DNA of 64,000 nt from Pseudoalteromonas shioyasakiensis (GTDB lineage: Bacteria; Pseudomonadota; Gammaproteobacteria; Enterobacterales; Alteromonadaceae). Numbering within the stretch: position 1 is the first letter of the stretch; each line of letters begins with the position of its first letter. Location of the stretch: NCBI RefSeq assembly GCF_019134595.1, contig NZ_CP077770.1, forward strand, positions 1,570,001 to 1,634,000, written 5' to 3'. The position numbers and the translations under genes are program-made. Below, in pieces: positions 16,397 to 26,587 of the stretch. The notes under the pieces are model-generated. The model made no database searches, had not been told where the DNA came from, and worked only from the letters and a program-made list of their open reading frames with translations.

Positions 16397-19300
16397 ATGC
16401 CAAAACGTACCGACATAAAAAGCATTCTTATCTTAGGCGCAGGCCCGATCGTAATCGGTCAAGCTTGTGAATTTGACTACTCTGGTGCACAAGCGTGTAA
16501 AGCACTACGAGAAGAAGGCTTTCGAGTAATTCTTGTAAACTCGAACCCTGCAACTATCATGACTGACCCTGAAATGGCGGATGCGACGTACATCGAACCA
16601 ATTCACTGGGAAGTGGTAGAGAAAATCATTGAAAAAGAAAAGCCAGATGCAGTACTGCCTACTATGGGTGGTCAAACAGCATTAAACTGTGCGCTTGATT
16701 TAGATAAGCACGGCGTACTGGCAAAACACGGTGTTGAGCTAATCGGTGCAACTGCTGATGCAATCGATAAAGCTGAAAACCGTGAGCGTTTTGACGTAGC
16801 AATGAAGAACATTGGTCTTGAGTGTCCGCGTGCAGAAATCGCTCACTCAATGGAAGAAGCACACGATGTACTTAGCCGCATCGGTTTCCCATGTATCATT
16901 CGTCCATCATTCACTATGGGTGGTACCGGTGGTGGTGTTGCATACAACCAAGAAGAATTTGATGAAATTTGTGAGCGTGGTTTAGATTTATCACCAACAA
17001 ATGAACTTTTAATCGATGAATCATTAATCGGTTGGAAAGAGTACGAAATGGAAGTTGTTCGTGACAAAAACGACAACTGTATCATCGTATGTTCTATCGA
17101 AAACTTTGATCCTATGGGTGTTCACACAGGTGACTCAATCACGGTTGCACCAGCGCAAACACTAACTGATAAAGAATACCAAATCATGCGTAATGCATCG
17201 ATGGCGGTACTTCGTGAAATCGGTGTTGAAACAGGTGGTTCAAACGTACAGTTTGGTGTGAATCCAGTTGATGGCCGTATGGTTATCATCGAGATGAACC
17301 CTCGTGTATCTCGTTCGTCTGCACTCGCATCAAAAGCAACGGGCTTCCCAATTGCGAAAATCGCAGCAAAACTAGCTGTAGGTTACACGCTTGATGAGCT
17401 ACAAAACGACATCACTGGCGGTAAAACACCAGCGTCTTTCGAGCCGTCAATCGACTACGTTGTTACTAAGATCCCACGTTTTAACTTCGAAAAATTCGCA
17501 GGTTCAAACGACCGCCTAACAACACAGATGAAATCTGTGGGTGAAGTTATGGCAATTGGTCGTAACCAACAAGAGTCACTGCATAAAGCATTACGTGGCC
17601 TTGAAGTAGGCGCAACGGGCTTCAACCCAATTGTTGCCCTTGATGATCCGAAAGCGAAAGAAAAAATCATCCGTGAATTACGTGAGCCAGGTGCTGAGCG
17701 TATTTGGTATGTAGCAGATGCAATGCGTCACGGAATGAGCGTAGAAGAAGTTTTCGAACTAACTAAGATTGACCCTTGGTACCTAGTACAAATCGAAGAC
17801 ATCTTAAAAGACGAAGCAACAATCAGCGAAGTTGGTATGGCTGGTTTAAATGCTGAGTTCTTACGTAAGCTTAAGCGTAAAGGTTTCGCTGATGCGCGTA
17901 TCGCAGAAATTGCCGGTGTCTCTGAAGCAGAAATTCGTAAGAAGCGTCACCAGTTAGATATCGTGCCTGTTTACAAGCGCGTTGATACCTGTGCTGCCGA
18001 ATTTAGCTCAGACACAGCTTACATGTACTCAACTTATGATGAAGAGTGTGAAGCGAACCCATCTGACAAAGATAAAATCATGGTAATCGGTGGTGGCCCT
18101 AACCGTATCGGTCAAGGTATTGAATTCGATTACTGCTGTGTTCACGCAGCATTAGCTTTACGTGAAGACGGCTACGAAACAATCATGGTTAACTGTAACC
18201 CTGAAACTGTTTCAACTGACTACGATACATCTGATCGTTTATTCTTCGAGCCAATCACGCTAGAAGATGTACTAGAAATCGTACGCGTTGAAAAGCCAAA
18301 AGGTGTTATCGTTCAGTACGGTGGTCAAACACCACTGAAACTTGCTCGTGAACTTGAAGCGAATGGTGTGCCAGTTATTGGTACTTCACCTGATGCAATC
18401 GACCGTGCAGAAGACCGTGAGCGTTTCCAACAACTTGTTGAGCGTCTAAACCTTCTTCAGCCAGAGAATGCAACAGTAACTTCAATGGAAGAAGCGATTG
18501 TTAAGTCTGCTGAAATTGGCTTCCCACTGGTTGTACGTCCTTCGTACGTACTAGGTGGTCGCGCGATGGAAGTGGTTTATGATGAAGACGATTTACGTCG
18601 TTACATGACTGAAGCAGTATCAGCGTCAAATGAAGCGCCTGTACTACTTGACCACTTCTTAGATAACGCAATCGAAGTTGACGTTGATGCTATCTGTGAC
18701 GGTGAGCAAGTAATCATCGGTGGTATCATGGAGCACATTGAGCAAGCAGGTGTTCACTCAGGTGACTCAGCGTGTTCATTACCAGCTCACTCACTAACTG
18801 CTGAAGTACAAGACGTAATGCGTAAGCAAGTGACAGATATGGCACTAGAGCTTGGCGTAGTAGGTCTAATGAATACACAGTTTGCTGTGAAAGACGGTAA
18901 AGTTTACTTAATCGAAGTCAACCCACGTGCTGCGCGTACAGTACCGTTTGTTTCTAAAGCGACAGGTATCGCACTTGCTAAAGTAGCGGCACGTTGTATG
19001 GCGGGTCAGTCGCTAGCAAGCCAAGGTATTACAAAAGAAGTAATCCCTCCTTACTACAGCGTAAAAGAAGTGGTACTGCCATTTGCTAAGTTCCAAGGTG
19101 TTGACCCAATCCGTGGCCCAGAAATGCGCTCAACGGGTGAGGTAATGGGTGTTGGTGAAACTTTCGCCGAAGCATTCGCTAAAGCACAATTAGGTGCAAG
19201 CAACACTTTACCACGCGGTGGTCGCGCGTTACTATCGGTACGCAACAGTGACAAACCACGTATCGTTGAACTAGCTAAAACCATGACTGATCTTGGTTTC

Positions 19301-19615
19301 GAGCTAGATGCGACAGGTGGCACTGCAAAAGCACTTGAAGAAGCAGGCATTGCAGTTCGTCGCGTGAATAAAGTATACGAAGGTCGTCCTCATATTCTTG
19401 ATAGAATTAAAAATGGTGAATACAGCTACATTGTAAACACTACTGAAGGCCGCCAAGCGATTGAAGATTCGAAGGTGTTACGTCGTGGTGCGTTACAGCA
19501 TAAGACTAACTACACAACGACTCTGAACGCGGCATTTGCTAACTGTACTGCAAACCAAGCAGACGACCGTAGCAAGGTGACGTCAGTTCAGGAACTACAT
19601 CAGCGAATGAACTAA
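16397..19615 (+). CDS. carB: Carbamoyl-phosphate synthase large subunit
   Basis: Makes carbamoyl phosphate from bicarbonate, ammonia and two ATP, in complex with CarA. 1072 residues, the normal length. Two homologous ATP-grasp halves are visible: the first begins [21 protein letters not shown] (about residues 10-30), and the second has [22 protein letters not shown] (about 558-580). Each half carries a metal/ATP motif, [20 protein letters not shown] and [20 protein letters not shown]. The C-terminal MGS-like allosteric domain, which binds UMP and ornithine in E. coli, holds [21 protein letters not shown] precedes the ATG. Confidence 0.98.
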   Translation: MPKRTDIKSILILGAGPIVIGQACEFDYSGAQACKALREEGFRVILVNSNPATIMTDPEMADATYIEPIHWEVVEKIIEKEKPDAVLPTMGGQTALNCALDLDKHGVLAKHGVELIGATADAIDKAENRERFDVAMKNIGLECPRAEIAHSMEEAHDVLSRIGFPCIIRPSFTMGGTGGGVAYNQEEFDEICERGLDLSPTNELLIDESLIGWKEYEMEVVRDKNDNCIIVCSIENFDPMGVHTGDSITVAPAQTLTDKEYQIMRNASMAVLREIGVETGGSNVQFGVNPVDGRMVIIEMNPRVSRSSALASKATGFPIAKIAAKLAVGYTLDELQNDITGGKTPASFEPSIDYVVTKIPRFNFEKFAGSNDRLTTQMKSVGEVMAIGRNQQESLHKALRGLEVGATGFNPIVALDDPKAKEKIIRELREPGAERIWYVADAMRHGMSVEEVFELTKIDPWYLVQIEDILKDEATISEVGMAGLNAEFLRKLKRKGFADARIAEIAGVSEAEIRKKRHQLDIVPVYKRVDTCAAEFSSDTAYMYSTYDEECEANPSDKDKIMVIGGGPNRIGQGIEFDYCCVHAALALREDGYETIMVNCNPETVSTDYDTSDRLFFEPITLEDVLEIVRVEKPKGVIVQYGGQTPLKLARELEANGVPVIGTSPDAIDRAEDRERFQQLVERLNLLQPENATVTSMEEAIVKSAEIGFPLVVRPSYVLGGRAMEVVYDEDDLRRYMTEAVSASNEAPVLLDHFLDNAIEVDVDAICDGEQVIIGGIMEHIEQAGVHSGDSACSLPAHSLTAEVQDVMRKQVTDMALELGVVGLMNTQFAVKDGKVYLIEVNPRAARTVPFVSKATGIALAKVAARCMAGQSLASQGITKEVIPPYYSVKEVVLPFAKFQGVDPIRGPEMRSTGEVMGVGETFAEAFAKAQLGASNTLPRGGRALLSVRNSDKPRIVELAKTMTDLGFELDATGGTAKALEEAGIAVRRVNKVYEGRPHILDRIKNGEYSYIVNTTEGRQAIEDSKVLRRGALQHKTNYTTTLNAAFANCTANQADDRSKVTSVQELHQRMN

Positions 19616-19624
19616 GGAAATGTG

Positions 19625-19649
19625 CCAAGGGCGAGGCAATCGCCCTTGG
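19625..19649 (+). repeat. Perfect GC-rich hairpin between carB and greA
   Basis: Ten-base arms CCAAGGGCGA/TCGCCCTTGG with loop GGCAA. ATTAAG follows rather than a T run, so full intrinsic termination is unlikely. It could stabilise the carAB 3' end, mark a processing site, or reduce read-through into greA. Confidence 0.65.
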
Positions 19650-19666
19650 GATTAAGTGAGAATAAT

Positions 19667-20143
19667 ATGCAATCAATTCCGATGACAGTTCGTGGTGCAG
19701 CATTACTGCGCGAAGAACTTAACGAATTAAAAACAGTTACCCGTCCAAAAATCGTTGCTGATATCGCTGAAGCACGTGAGCACGGTGATTTGAAAGAAAA
19801 CGCTGAATACCATGCTGCTCGTGAGCAACAAGGTTTCTGCGAAGGCCGTATTCAAGAAATTGAAGCGAAGCTTTCAAATGTGCAAATCATTGATGTAACT
19901 AAAATGCCTAATACAGGTAAAGTTATTTTTGGCACAACGGTTACTATCGTTAATGTTGAAACCGATGCTGAAGTAAAATACCGAATCGTAGGCGATGACG
20001 AAGCAGATATCAAAAACAATCTGATCTCTGTTAACTCACCAATCGCGCGTGGTTTAATTGGTAAAGAGGTAGATGATGCCGTTATCATTAAAACACCAAA
20101 CGGTGAAGTAGAGTACGAAATCATTGAAGTTGAGTATATTTAG
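19667..20143 (+). CDS. greA: Transcript cleavage factor GreA
   Basis: Rescues backtracked RNA polymerase by stimulating transcript cleavage. The frame is open from GTG 19622, but that region forms a hairpin. ATG 19667 gives the usual 158-residue protein, starting [18 protein letters not shown]. The N-terminal coiled coil holds the acidic tip in [28 protein letters not shown] (about residues 35-62), where Asp-Leu-Lys-Glu-Asn-Ala-Glu-Tyr is diagnostic. The C-terminal FKBP-like domain has [19 protein letters not shown]. It follows carB closely and may share its transcript in part. Confidence 0.96.
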   Translation: MQSIPMTVRGAALLREELNELKTVTRPKIVADIAEAREHGDLKENAEYHAAREQQGFCEGRIQEIEAKLSNVQIIDVTKMPNTGKVIFGTTVTIVNVETDAEVKYRIVGDDEADIKNNLISVNSPIARGLIGKEVDDAVIIKTPNGEVEYEIIEVEYI

Positions 20144-20163
20144 TAGCTTAACCAAGCATTGAG

Positions 20164-20193
20164 AAAAACCGCAGTTCATACTGCGGTTTTTTT
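20164..20193 (+). terminator. greA terminator
   Basis: AAAACCGCAG/CTGCGGTTTT with loop TTCATA and a run of seven T. Confidence 0.9.
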
Positions 20194-20261
20194 ATGCCTG
20201 TTTACAGGCGTGAATTTATTCGGTACGTTGGCTACAAGACAGTCGTAATGAAGGAGTAATA

Positions 20262-21305
20262 ATGGCGAAAATTCAGTATCCTAAACCGCTTGAGCTAGGT
20301 GATAAAATAGCCATATGTGCTTTTTCATCTGGTGTTGATAAAGCCTTTCATGAGCGCTTAGACATAGTACTTAATGGCTTAACAGCCAAAGGTTTTACTG
20401 TTATTGAAGGTGCCTGCTTACGTCAGTCACACAACAGTGCAAAGCAACGTGCTGATGAGCTAATGCAGTATTTAACTGATGATTCAATCGCAGCCATCAT
20501 GCCGCCATGGGGGGGCGACCTCACCATGGAAATTTTACCTCTTCTGGATTTCAATGCCATAAGTAAAGCAAGGCCTAAATGGTTGGTTGGCTTTTCAGAT
20601 ATCAGCACGTTTGCATGTGCATTAACAACTCGTTGTGGCTGGGCAACCTTGCACGCTGCAAATTTAATGCAAATTCATCCTGACGATCCCGATGTTTATT
20701 TAGCAAATATATTCAGTGCCATGTCACTTGAAGAAAAACAGCAACTGCATCAAGTCGCGTCGCCTTTTTATCAGCAAAAACCTATTGATTATAAAGCTAA
20801 GCCTGAGGCTCAATTTGACTATACCGCTCCAAGCCAATGGCGCTGTATTAACTATAAAGATAAACGCCAAATTGAAGTGTCTGGGCGCTTAATTGGCGGC
20901 TGTTTAGATACGTTAGGTCTGTTGTTACCCTCAAATTACTATTCATTGCATGAATTTAAAAAGCAGTATGCGCCTGAGGGGTTAATTTTATACCTAGAAA
21001 ATGCAGAGCTTAGTCCGATGGCCCTTGCACGTTGTTTGTTATCGTTAAAGTTGAATAATGTTTTTACTGATGTAAATGCGGTGGTATTTGGCCGCAGCCC
21101 TGCAATTAATAACGACTGCTACTTTGATGAATACCAAGCAATAGAGCTCGCATTTAAAGGTAATTTATTCCCAGTTATCGTTGATGCCGACATTGGCCAC
21201 GTAGCCCCAAATTTAGCACTAATAAATGGAGCTGTTGCCACAATAACAGCAGATTTGTGTGAAGGTATGGCGAGTAATGTGGTTGTGAAGACTGACCTAA
21301 AATAA
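20262..21305 (+). CDS. S66 family peptidase (MccF/LD-carboxypeptidase-like)
   Basis: 347 residues, cytoplasmic, no signal peptide. The S66 fold is clear: MPPWGGDLTMEILPLLDF, then WLVGFSDISTFACAL with the nucleophilic serine in GFSD (near residue 112), a later glutamate in YLENAELSPMALARCLLSL and the histidine in DADIGHVAPNLALINGAVATI. The family includes LdcA, which trims murein tetrapeptides, and MccF, which cleaves microcin C-like aminoacyl adenylates. Length and the LENAELSP segment favour the MccF-like branch. No microcin genes are nearby, so recycling or detoxification cannot be decided. AAGGAG precedes the ATG. Confidence 0.85.
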   Translation: MAKIQYPKPLELGDKIAICAFSSGVDKAFHERLDIVLNGLTAKGFTVIEGACLRQSHNSAKQRADELMQYLTDDSIAAIMPPWGGDLTMEILPLLDFNAISKARPKWLVGFSDISTFACALTTRCGWATLHAANLMQIHPDDPDVYLANIFSAMSLEEKQQLHQVASPFYQQKPIDYKAKPEAQFDYTAPSQWRCINYKDKRQIEVSGRLIGGCLDTLGLLLPSNYYSLHEFKKQYAPEGLILYLENAELSPMALARCLLSLKLNNVFTDVNAVVFGRSPAINNDCYFDEYQAIELAFKGNLFPVIVDADIGHVAPNLALINGAVATITADLCEGMASNVVVKTDLK

Positions 21306-21307
21306 CA

Positions 21308-21335
21308 ATTATGCAGGCCAAGCCTGCATAATCTT
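21308..21335. terminator. Terminator between convergent S66 and nitroreductase genes
   Basis: Perfect 11-base stem ATTATGCAGGC/GCCTGCATAAT with loop CAA. A short TCTTT follows on the plus strand and a T-rich stretch on the minus strand, so it may act both ways. Confidence 0.7.
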
Positions 21336-21341
21336 TAGGCT

Positions 21342-21998
21342 TTAAACTACAGTAATCACCGCATCTTTATCTAAACGTGATTTTGGTAATGCAGCATTAT
21401 AATCTTGCTCTGGCTCGTGATAACCAATAGCGAGTGCCACCTCACATACATAACCATCTAACTCATCAGCGAATAGCTCACCGAGCAAGTCTTTATCGAC
21501 ACCTTCCATCGGTGTTGAATCTAAACCTAAACGAGCCACTGTATGCATAGTATTACCTAATGCAATGTAGGTTTGAGCTTTAGTCCAAGCGGCGTTAACA
21601 CCTTGCTCATCAGTATTTAAATCAACAAAGGCGAATGCGCCAAATGCTTGCTCTTTGTTTTCTGCTTTTGTACGACCGTTAGCAATATCGGCATCAATTA
21701 CTTTTTCATAATCATCACGTTTATAGCTTGGGTTATAAGCAAATAAAATGGTGTGTGATGCCGCTTTTGCATGAACTTGATTAAACTGAAACTTATTTGC
21801 AAAACTATCATGCAAACGCTGTTTACCTTGCTCTGATTCAATTACCACAAATTTCCATGGCTGAGAATTAATAGACGATGGCGATAAGCGTAATGCTTCT
21901 AAAATCACAGCTAAGTCTGCTTGGCTAATTTGTTTTGAAGCGTCGTAACGTTTACTTGTATAACGGCGTTGTAAGTCAGAAATGATTGGGTGTGTCAT
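21342..21998 (-). CDS. NAD(P)H nitroreductase, NfsB-like
   Basis: FMN-dependent oxidoreductase of about 218 residues. The frame is open to 22022, but GGGAGC lies six bases before the ATG at 21998, giving MTHPIISDLQRRYTSKRYDA, the normal nitroreductase N-terminus. FMN-binding features are RYTSKRYD, LRLSPSSINSQPWKFVVIES and MEGVDKDLLGELF. It resembles oxygen-insensitive nitroreductases and dihydropteridine reductases that reduce nitroaromatics or quinones. It is divergent from a LysR gene, 102 bases away, which may regulate it. Confidence 0.9.
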   Translation of the reverse strand: MTHPIISDLQRRYTSKRYDASKQISQADLAVILEALRLSPSSINSQPWKFVVIESEQGKQRLHDSFANKFQFNQVHAKAASHTILFAYNPSYKRDDYEKVIDADIANGRTKAENKEQAFGAFAFVDLNTDEQGVNAAWTKAQTYIALGNTMHTVARLGLDSTPMEGVDKDLLGELFADELDGYVCEVALAIGYHEPEQDYNAALPKSRLDKDAVITVV

Positions 21999-22100
21999 GA
22001 TTTGCTCCCGCATGTATAACAATTAGGTGCAGTTTACGCTTTGCATACTTTGCGATAAAGCGCATAATCGAATAAACATTATCAAAAATTTTTAGTTAAT

Positions 22101-23039
22101 ATGTTGGTTGAAGATCTCAAATTAATCCTCAAGGTTGCTGAGTTTCGTAGCATTACAACTGCGGCAGCCAAATTAGACATGCGAGCCGCTACCGCCAGCG
22201 CTGCTATTAAACGTGTTGAAGCAGCGCTGGGTGCTGAGTTATTTGTTCGTACTACTCGTCATTTGCGTTTATCTGCGGCAGGAGAGCGCTTTTTGCCTCA
22301 GTGTCAGCAAGCGGTGCTGATGCTTGAGCAAGCGACACTCGCGTTAAAAGGTGAGCATGATGAAATCGAAGGGGAGCTAAGAGTCGCATTATCTTCAGAC
22401 TTAGGCCGTAATATTATTATTCCTTGGTTAGATGAGTTGCTTGATGAGTATCCAAAGCTGAGTATGCGCCCGCATATTAGCGATAGTAATGTCGACTTTT
22501 ATCGAGACTCCGTTGATTTTGCACTTAGGTATGGCTCGCCATCCGACTCAAATTTATATGGCTTTAAAATTTGTAATGTTCCGCGGCTGTTATGTGCAAC
22601 CCCAGAATACATTGCCGAACATGGCGCGCCGACACATCCAGATGAATTAAATCAGTATCAAGGCCTATTTTATCAACTGCAAGATATCATCAATAATGTC
22701 TGGGAATTTACCGATGGAACCGAGCGTTTTAAGGTGAAAATGCAAGGCCGTCGAGCTTCTAATGATGGCGATTTGGTAAGGCGTTGGTGTGTGGCTGGTA
22801 AAGGCCTAGCGGTTAAATCATGTATTGATATCAGTGATGATTTATTAAGTGGGCGGGTAGTGCCAGTGATGCAAAATTATCCTCACTTATGTGCAGAGCT
22901 TTGGCTTATATGCCCAAGTCGACAATCCATTACACCCGCGGTTCGTCTAGTGCGTGATATATGCCGAGAAAAAACCAAGGCGATCCTCAATCAACTGATT
23001 GAAAAAGGCATATTAGATAAGCGGGTACTCGATAACTAA
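22101..23039 (+). CDS. LysR family transcriptional regulator
   Basis: 312 residues. The N-terminal winged helix (residues 1-60) has the LysR pattern FRSITTAAAKLDMRAATASAAIKRVEAALGAELFVRTTRHLRLSAAGERF. The effector domain (about 90-300) has VDFALRYGSPSDSNLYGFKICNVPRLLCATPEYI, as in the large subgroup that includes AaeR- and DsdC-like regulators of oxidoreductases. Divergent placement from the nitroreductase gene suggests that gene as a target. The effector is unknown. No strong ribosome-binding site lies before the ATG. Confidence 0.9.
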   Translation: MLVEDLKLILKVAEFRSITTAAAKLDMRAATASAAIKRVEAALGAELFVRTTRHLRLSAAGERFLPQCQQAVLMLEQATLALKGEHDEIEGELRVALSSDLGRNIIIPWLDELLDEYPKLSMRPHISDSNVDFYRDSVDFALRYGSPSDSNLYGFKICNVPRLLCATPEYIAEHGAPTHPDELNQYQGLFYQLQDIINNVWEFTDGTERFKVKMQGRRASNDGDLVRRWCVAGKGLAVKSCIDISDDLLSGRVVPVMQNYPHLCAELWLICPSRQSITPAVRLVRDICREKTKAILNQLIEKGILDKRVLDN

Positions 23040-23091
23040 TTATTTTAGGTATAGAATAGCTGAGCTTTTTCATCTTATTGATTAAGCAACA

Positions 23092-23229
23092 TTCTCAGGG
23101 CGGGGTGAAATTCCCCACCGGCGGTATACTTTGAATTTAAGTGAGCCCGCGAGCGCTTTAACTTCGGTTAAAGGTCAGCAGATCTGGTGAGAGGCCAGAG
23201 CCGACGGTGATAGTCCGGATGAAAGAGAA
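23092..23229 (+). ncRNA. FMN riboswitch (RFN element) of ribB
   Basis: Classic RFN core: TTCTCAGGGCGGGGTGAAAT, TTCCCCACCGGCGGTA, a stem with AGCCCGCGAGCG, GGTCAGCAGATCTGGTGAGA, GCCAGAGCCGACGGT and ATAGTCCGGATGAAAGAGAA. The P1 arms TTCTC (23092-23096) and GAGAA (23225-23229) pair. FMN binding should turn off ribB. Confidence 0.97.
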
Positions 23230-23261
23230 AGATGATGTAGAAAATCTATAAAACAGTAATT

Positions 23262-23285
23262 GGCTGCCTGCGGGTGGTCTTTTTT
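23262..23285 (+). terminator. Candidate terminator of the FMN riboswitch
   Basis: GGCTGCC (23262-23268)/GGTGGTC (23273-23279) can form seven pairs, three of them G-U, with loop TGCG, followed by TTTTTT. It lies 33 bases after the aptamer, where an expression platform is expected. Confidence 0.6.
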
Positions 23286-23340
23286 GCTGTGCCTTTCAAT
23301 GTCCTGAATCTTTTCATATTTAATTTAATAGGTATTAAAA

Positions 23341-24000
23341 ATGATGATTCAGTCTTCTTTACTCAGCCAATTTGGCGAACCACTTGAACGCGTTGAACGT
23401 GCTATTGCTGCCTTGCAGCAAGGTGAAGGCGTACTTGTAGTAGATGACGAAAACCGTGAAAACGAAGGTGATTTTGTGTATTCAGCACAGCACCTGACCA
23501 CAGAGCAAATGGCCATGATGATCCGTGAAGGTAGCGGTATTGTGTGTCTTTGCATGGGCGATGAGCGTGTTAAACAGCTTGATTTACCACAAATGGTTGA
23601 GCATAACACCAGCCAGAACAAAACAGCGTATACAGTGACCATTGAAGCTAAAACGGGCGTGACAACCGGCGTTTCAGCAGCTGATCGTGTAACCACCATT
23701 AAAGCGGCAACAGCAGACAATGCAAAGCCTGAAGATTTATCTCGCCCAGGACATGTGTTTGGACTGCGTGCACAAACGGGTGGTGTATTAGTTCGCCGTG
23801 GCCATACTGAGGCATCGGTTGATTTAATGCAGTTAGCTGGTTTAACACCGTTTGGTGTTATTTGTGAATTAACGAATCCAGATGGTTCAATGGCTCGCTT
23901 GCCGGAAGTAAGCAAGTTTGCCAGTGAGCACAACATGCCCGTTGTTTCGATTGAAGATTTAGTTGCTTATATCCAAGCAACGCAAAAACAGGCGTGTTAA
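23341..24000 (+). CDS. ribB: 3,4-dihydroxy-2-butanone-4-phosphate synthase
   Basis: Converts ribulose 5-phosphate to the four-carbon precursor of riboflavin. 219 residues, the length of stand-alone RibB; there is no RibA domain fused. Active-site motifs are [18 protein letters not shown] (about residues 33-50, metal-binding Glu/Asp), the stretch [15 protein letters not shown], and [30 protein letters not shown] with its conserved Arg-x-Gly-His-Thr-Glu. It is controlled by the FMN riboswitch 112 bases upstream. Confidence 0.97.
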   Translation: MMIQSSLLSQFGEPLERVERAIAALQQGEGVLVVDDENRENEGDFVYSAQHLTTEQMAMMIREGSGIVCLCMGDERVKQLDLPQMVEHNTSQNKTAYTVTIEAKTGVTTGVSAADRVTTIKAATADNAKPEDLSRPGHVFGLRAQTGGVLVRRGHTEASVDLMQLAGLTPFGVICELTNPDGSMARLPEVSKFASEHNMPVVSIEDLVAYIQATQKQAC

Positions 24001-24027
24001 AAGCTTTAAGCTGAAAGTAAAAAAGTG

Positions 24028-24049
24028 AGGCCACTATTTGTGGCCTTTA
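24028..24049. terminator. Terminator between convergent ribB and serine hydrolase genes
   Basis: AGGCCAC/GTGGCCT with loop TATTT. TTTAATT follows on the plus strand and a T run (CACTTTTTT) on the minus strand. Confidence 0.75.
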
Positions 24050-24050
24050 A

Positions 24051-25493
24051 TTATTTTAATTTCTCAATTGCCTGTTTAGCACTTTCACTGTCAGGATTAA
24101 GTTTTAACGCACTTTTGTAACTTGTTAATGCTTTTTGTTTATCACCAGCTGCTAAATATGCTTCACCTAAACTGTCAAATGTATTTGCTGATTTTGGATA
24201 AGATTGATTATTGAGTTCAAACACTGTTATTGCCGCGTCTAGCTCATTCATCTGCATCAATTCATAGCCAAAGTAGTTTAGCGACCTTTCTCTAGGCGTA
24301 TTACCCTCACTCACCATTTGCTGATAGGTATTCTTCAGTCCAGCAATACCTTCACGTTTAAATACGTTATAAAGTTTACTATCTACATGCTCTGTCGCAT
24401 TTTCGTAGGGTTTGCCATAGTAGATTGCAAGTAAGCCATTAGTCATGGGGGTGAGTGGCGCACCACCTGTATTATTTAAAATGATAACCAGTAATTTGTC
24501 TTCGATTATTCTACTTATAAATGCATTAAAACCATTGATACCACCGCCATGTTGAATACGTGTTAGGGGTTTTCCGTAGGTGCTTTTATCAAGGTTTGTT
24601 ACTTCCCAACCAAGCGCATAATTTCTTTGCTCAGAAACGTGATACATCTGCTTCTTATACTCTTTGTTCAATAACTTATCCGTGTAGAGAGCTTGATCCC
24701 ATTTTAGTAAATCTCGTGCTGTTGAGTACATAGACCCAGCAGCATACGGGATAGACATATCTAAATAATCAGTATTGCTATAACCTGCTAGGCCATTGTC
24801 GTAACCCGATACGCGAAATTTAATGATTTTATTGTGAGAATCATAGCCTGTATCCTTCATATCGAGTGGATCTAAAATATTCTTCTGTAATACGTCTTGA
24901 TATTTTTGACCTGTTACCTTTTCGATTACCGCACCCAAAATAAAGTAGCCAGAATTGCTATAACGAAATTCAGTGCCGGGTTCGAACATGAGATCATCAC
25001 TACATAGCAAGCGAATAAATTCATCAACACTGTAAGGGTTTCGGCTGAACTCATCACGAAACGATTTTGCCTGAGTATAATTTCCAAGACCAGAGGTGTG
25101 ATTAAGTATTTGGCGAAGGGTAATTTTAGTGGCTATATCTTGTCTGTAATCAGGGAGATATGTTGCAAGGTGATCATCGAGTTTAAGTTTACCATCTTGT
25201 GCCAATTGTAGGATTAGCATGGCGGTAAATTGTTTGGTAATTGAACCAATTCTAAATTTACTTTTATCACTATGCTTTAAATCCCATTCAAAGTTTGCAT
25301 AGCCAACGCTTTGTTCAAATAGTACTTTTCCATCTTTTGCAACTAACACATTGCCATTAAACTGCTTGAAGTTATGAAAGCCATTAATAAAGTCAGCCAT
25401 CTCCGCTTGCATGTTTTGGCTATATGCGAGGCTTGAAATTGCGAGTAAATAAAAAACTACAAGCAATCTTAATTTCTTAAAGAATATGTTCAT
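24051..25493 (-). CDS. Serine beta-lactamase-like hydrolase with C-terminal TPR
   Basis: 480 residues with an N-terminal signal peptide (about 1-25, ending SLAYS). The penicillin-binding/class C beta-lactamase fold shows SxxK as S84-ITK87, the YxN motif as Y178-SN180 and HGG at about 315-317. Residues about 400-480 form a TPR pair (YPKSANTFDSLGEAYLAAGDKQKALTSYKSALKLNPDSESAKQAIEKL). Such proteins (Pfam Beta-lactamase, PF00144) include D-aminopeptidases, esterases and peptidoglycan hydrolases; few are true resistance enzymes. It lies 22 bases after an alpha/beta hydrolase lipoprotein gene and probably forms an operon with it. The substrate is unknown. Confidence 0.88.
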   Translation of the reverse strand: MNIFFKKLRLLVVFYLLAISSLAYSQNMQAEMADFINGFHNFKQFNGNVLVAKDGKVLFEQSVGYANFEWDLKHSDKSKFRIGSITKQFTAMLILQLAQDGKLKLDDHLATYLPDYRQDIATKITLRQILNHTSGLGNYTQAKSFRDEFSRNPYSVDEFIRLLCSDDLMFEPGTEFRYSNSGYFILGAVIEKVTGQKYQDVLQKNILDPLDMKDTGYDSHNKIIKFRVSGYDNGLAGYSNTDYLDMSIPYAAGSMYSTARDLLKWDQALYTDKLLNKEYKKQMYHVSEQRNYALGWEVTNLDKSTYGKPLTRIQHGGGINGFNAFISRIIEDKLLVIILNNTGGAPLTPMTNGLLAIYYGKPYENATEHVDSKLYNVFKREGIAGLKNTYQQMVSEGNTPRERSLNYFGYELMQMNELDAAITVFELNNQSYPKSANTFDSLGEAYLAAGDKQKALTSYKSALKLNPDSESAKQAIEKLK

Positions 25494-25515
25494 TGCTGTC
25501 CTTGTTATTTGTTGG

Positions 25516-26478
25516 TTACATTAATCGGTGTAAAACCTCATTGCGCATGGCTTGGTTGATAAGGCTTACCATTCTGGTGTGGTCTAAATTACTGTAATGC
25601 ACAACAGATACACTCTTATTTTGAAGTGCTAGCCAATAACCAGCGGGGCTTATTGGGTCTGCGTTACTAACGTAGAGTGTTGTTCTATTAGCTGATTGTT
25701 TGCCGTTCAGTAGGGCGATTAAATCAAGCTGTGACTCATCAATACCACTGTCTTGAATTACATCTTTTGCTGCGTTTTTAAAATCATCATCTTCGACAAA
25801 GTAGCTTAAGGATGGGTGATAATTTTTAGCTACCGACATTAATGCAGTGTTAAAATGCACAATTGGTGCAACCATTATTTGTTGATTTACATTAGGCATT
25901 TGCTTTGCAAGTTGCATAGCAGCAATACTGCCCATTGAATAACTTAAAATATCAATTTGTTGGTATTGGTTGGTATTTAAAAAATGCTTTAGTACATCAA
26001 GACTGTTTAAACCAAATTTGAATTCACTATACTGATTGCTCGCAGGCATTAGGATGACATCTTTGCCAGTAAAATGGCTTAGCCAACGAGCTTGAAAACT
26101 ATAAATCAAACTACTCACACCATAACCTGGGAATACTATAATCGCTGAATCGTTTTTCTGTTTGGCACCATTTATAGAGGTCAAAGTTGTTTCAAATGTT
26201 TCCATTTCCTCTTTTGATTTAAGTTGAAAAGTTATGCCAAATTGTTCACCTTGCTCAAAATATTCGATTAAATCATTATGGGAAAATATTCTACCTGCTA
26301 AACATTCATGTGTAGTGTTACATGTTTTGTGAGGTATGCCTTCGTAAACGGTATTCAACATTGGGTCGTCAGGGCCACCGTAAGATATCTCTTGTACAGG
26401 TTGAGTGATTTGATAAGCAATAAAACTCTGACAACCACTGAGGACTGAAATATAAAAAATGCAGAGGATAAAGCGCAT
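25516..26478 (-). CDS. Alpha/beta hydrolase-like lipoprotein
   Basis: 320 residues. The N-terminus (MRFILCIFYISVLSGC) ends in a lipobox LSGC, so it is membrane-anchored by lipid. The body follows an alpha/beta-hydrolase order: strand IVFPGYGVSSLIYSF, the nucleophile elbow in IDILSYSMGSIAAMQL (S-Y-S-M-G in place of GxSxG), a possible acid in SNADPISPAG and a histidine in NLDHTRMVS near the end. The first Gly of the elbow is Ser here, a mild departure from the motif. It is upstream of the TPR serine hydrolase on the same strand. A lipase, esterase or thioesterase role at the envelope is plausible but unproved. Confidence 0.72.
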   Translation of the reverse strand: MRFILCIFYISVLSGCQSFIAYQITQPVQEISYGGPDDPMLNTVYEGIPHKTCNTTHECLAGRIFSHNDLIEYFEQGEQFGITFQLKSKEEMETFETTLTSINGAKQKNDSAIIVFPGYGVSSLIYSFQARWLSHFTGKDVILMPASNQYSEFKFGLNSLDVLKHFLNTNQYQQIDILSYSMGSIAAMQLAKQMPNVNQQIMVAPIVHFNTALMSVAKNYHPSLSYFVEDDDFKNAAKDVIQDSGIDESQLDLIALLNGKQSANRTTLYVSNADPISPAGYWLALQNKSVSVVHYSNLDHTRMVSLINQAMRNEVLHRLM

Positions 26479-26587
26479 AATTCCCTTTTTGTTATTGTAG
26501 TATTTCCATTAATCACAACAACTTACCAATCAAGCAGTAATAATGCAATTGGATAATATTTATTCAAGGGTTATATGGAGCTTGCAA

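Noticed and set aside
19054..19350. 98-codon frame opposite carB
   Set aside because: Shadow of a conserved coding gene, with no start signal and biased composition.
19622..19666. Upstream GTG start for greA giving 15 extra residues
   Set aside because: The extra codons form a perfect hairpin and add an Arg/Pro-rich tail not found in GreA. ATG 19667 gives the standard protein.
23349..23936. 195-codon open frame opposite ribB
   Set aside because: It is a mirror of the ribB reading frame, rich in Ser, Thr and Arg with no ribosome-binding site. ribB is certain.
24051..25493. Antibiotic-resistance class C beta-lactamase
   Set aside because: The motifs fit the broad PF00144 hydrolase family with a TPR tail, as in many non-resistance proteins. 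There is no AmpR or mobile element nearby.
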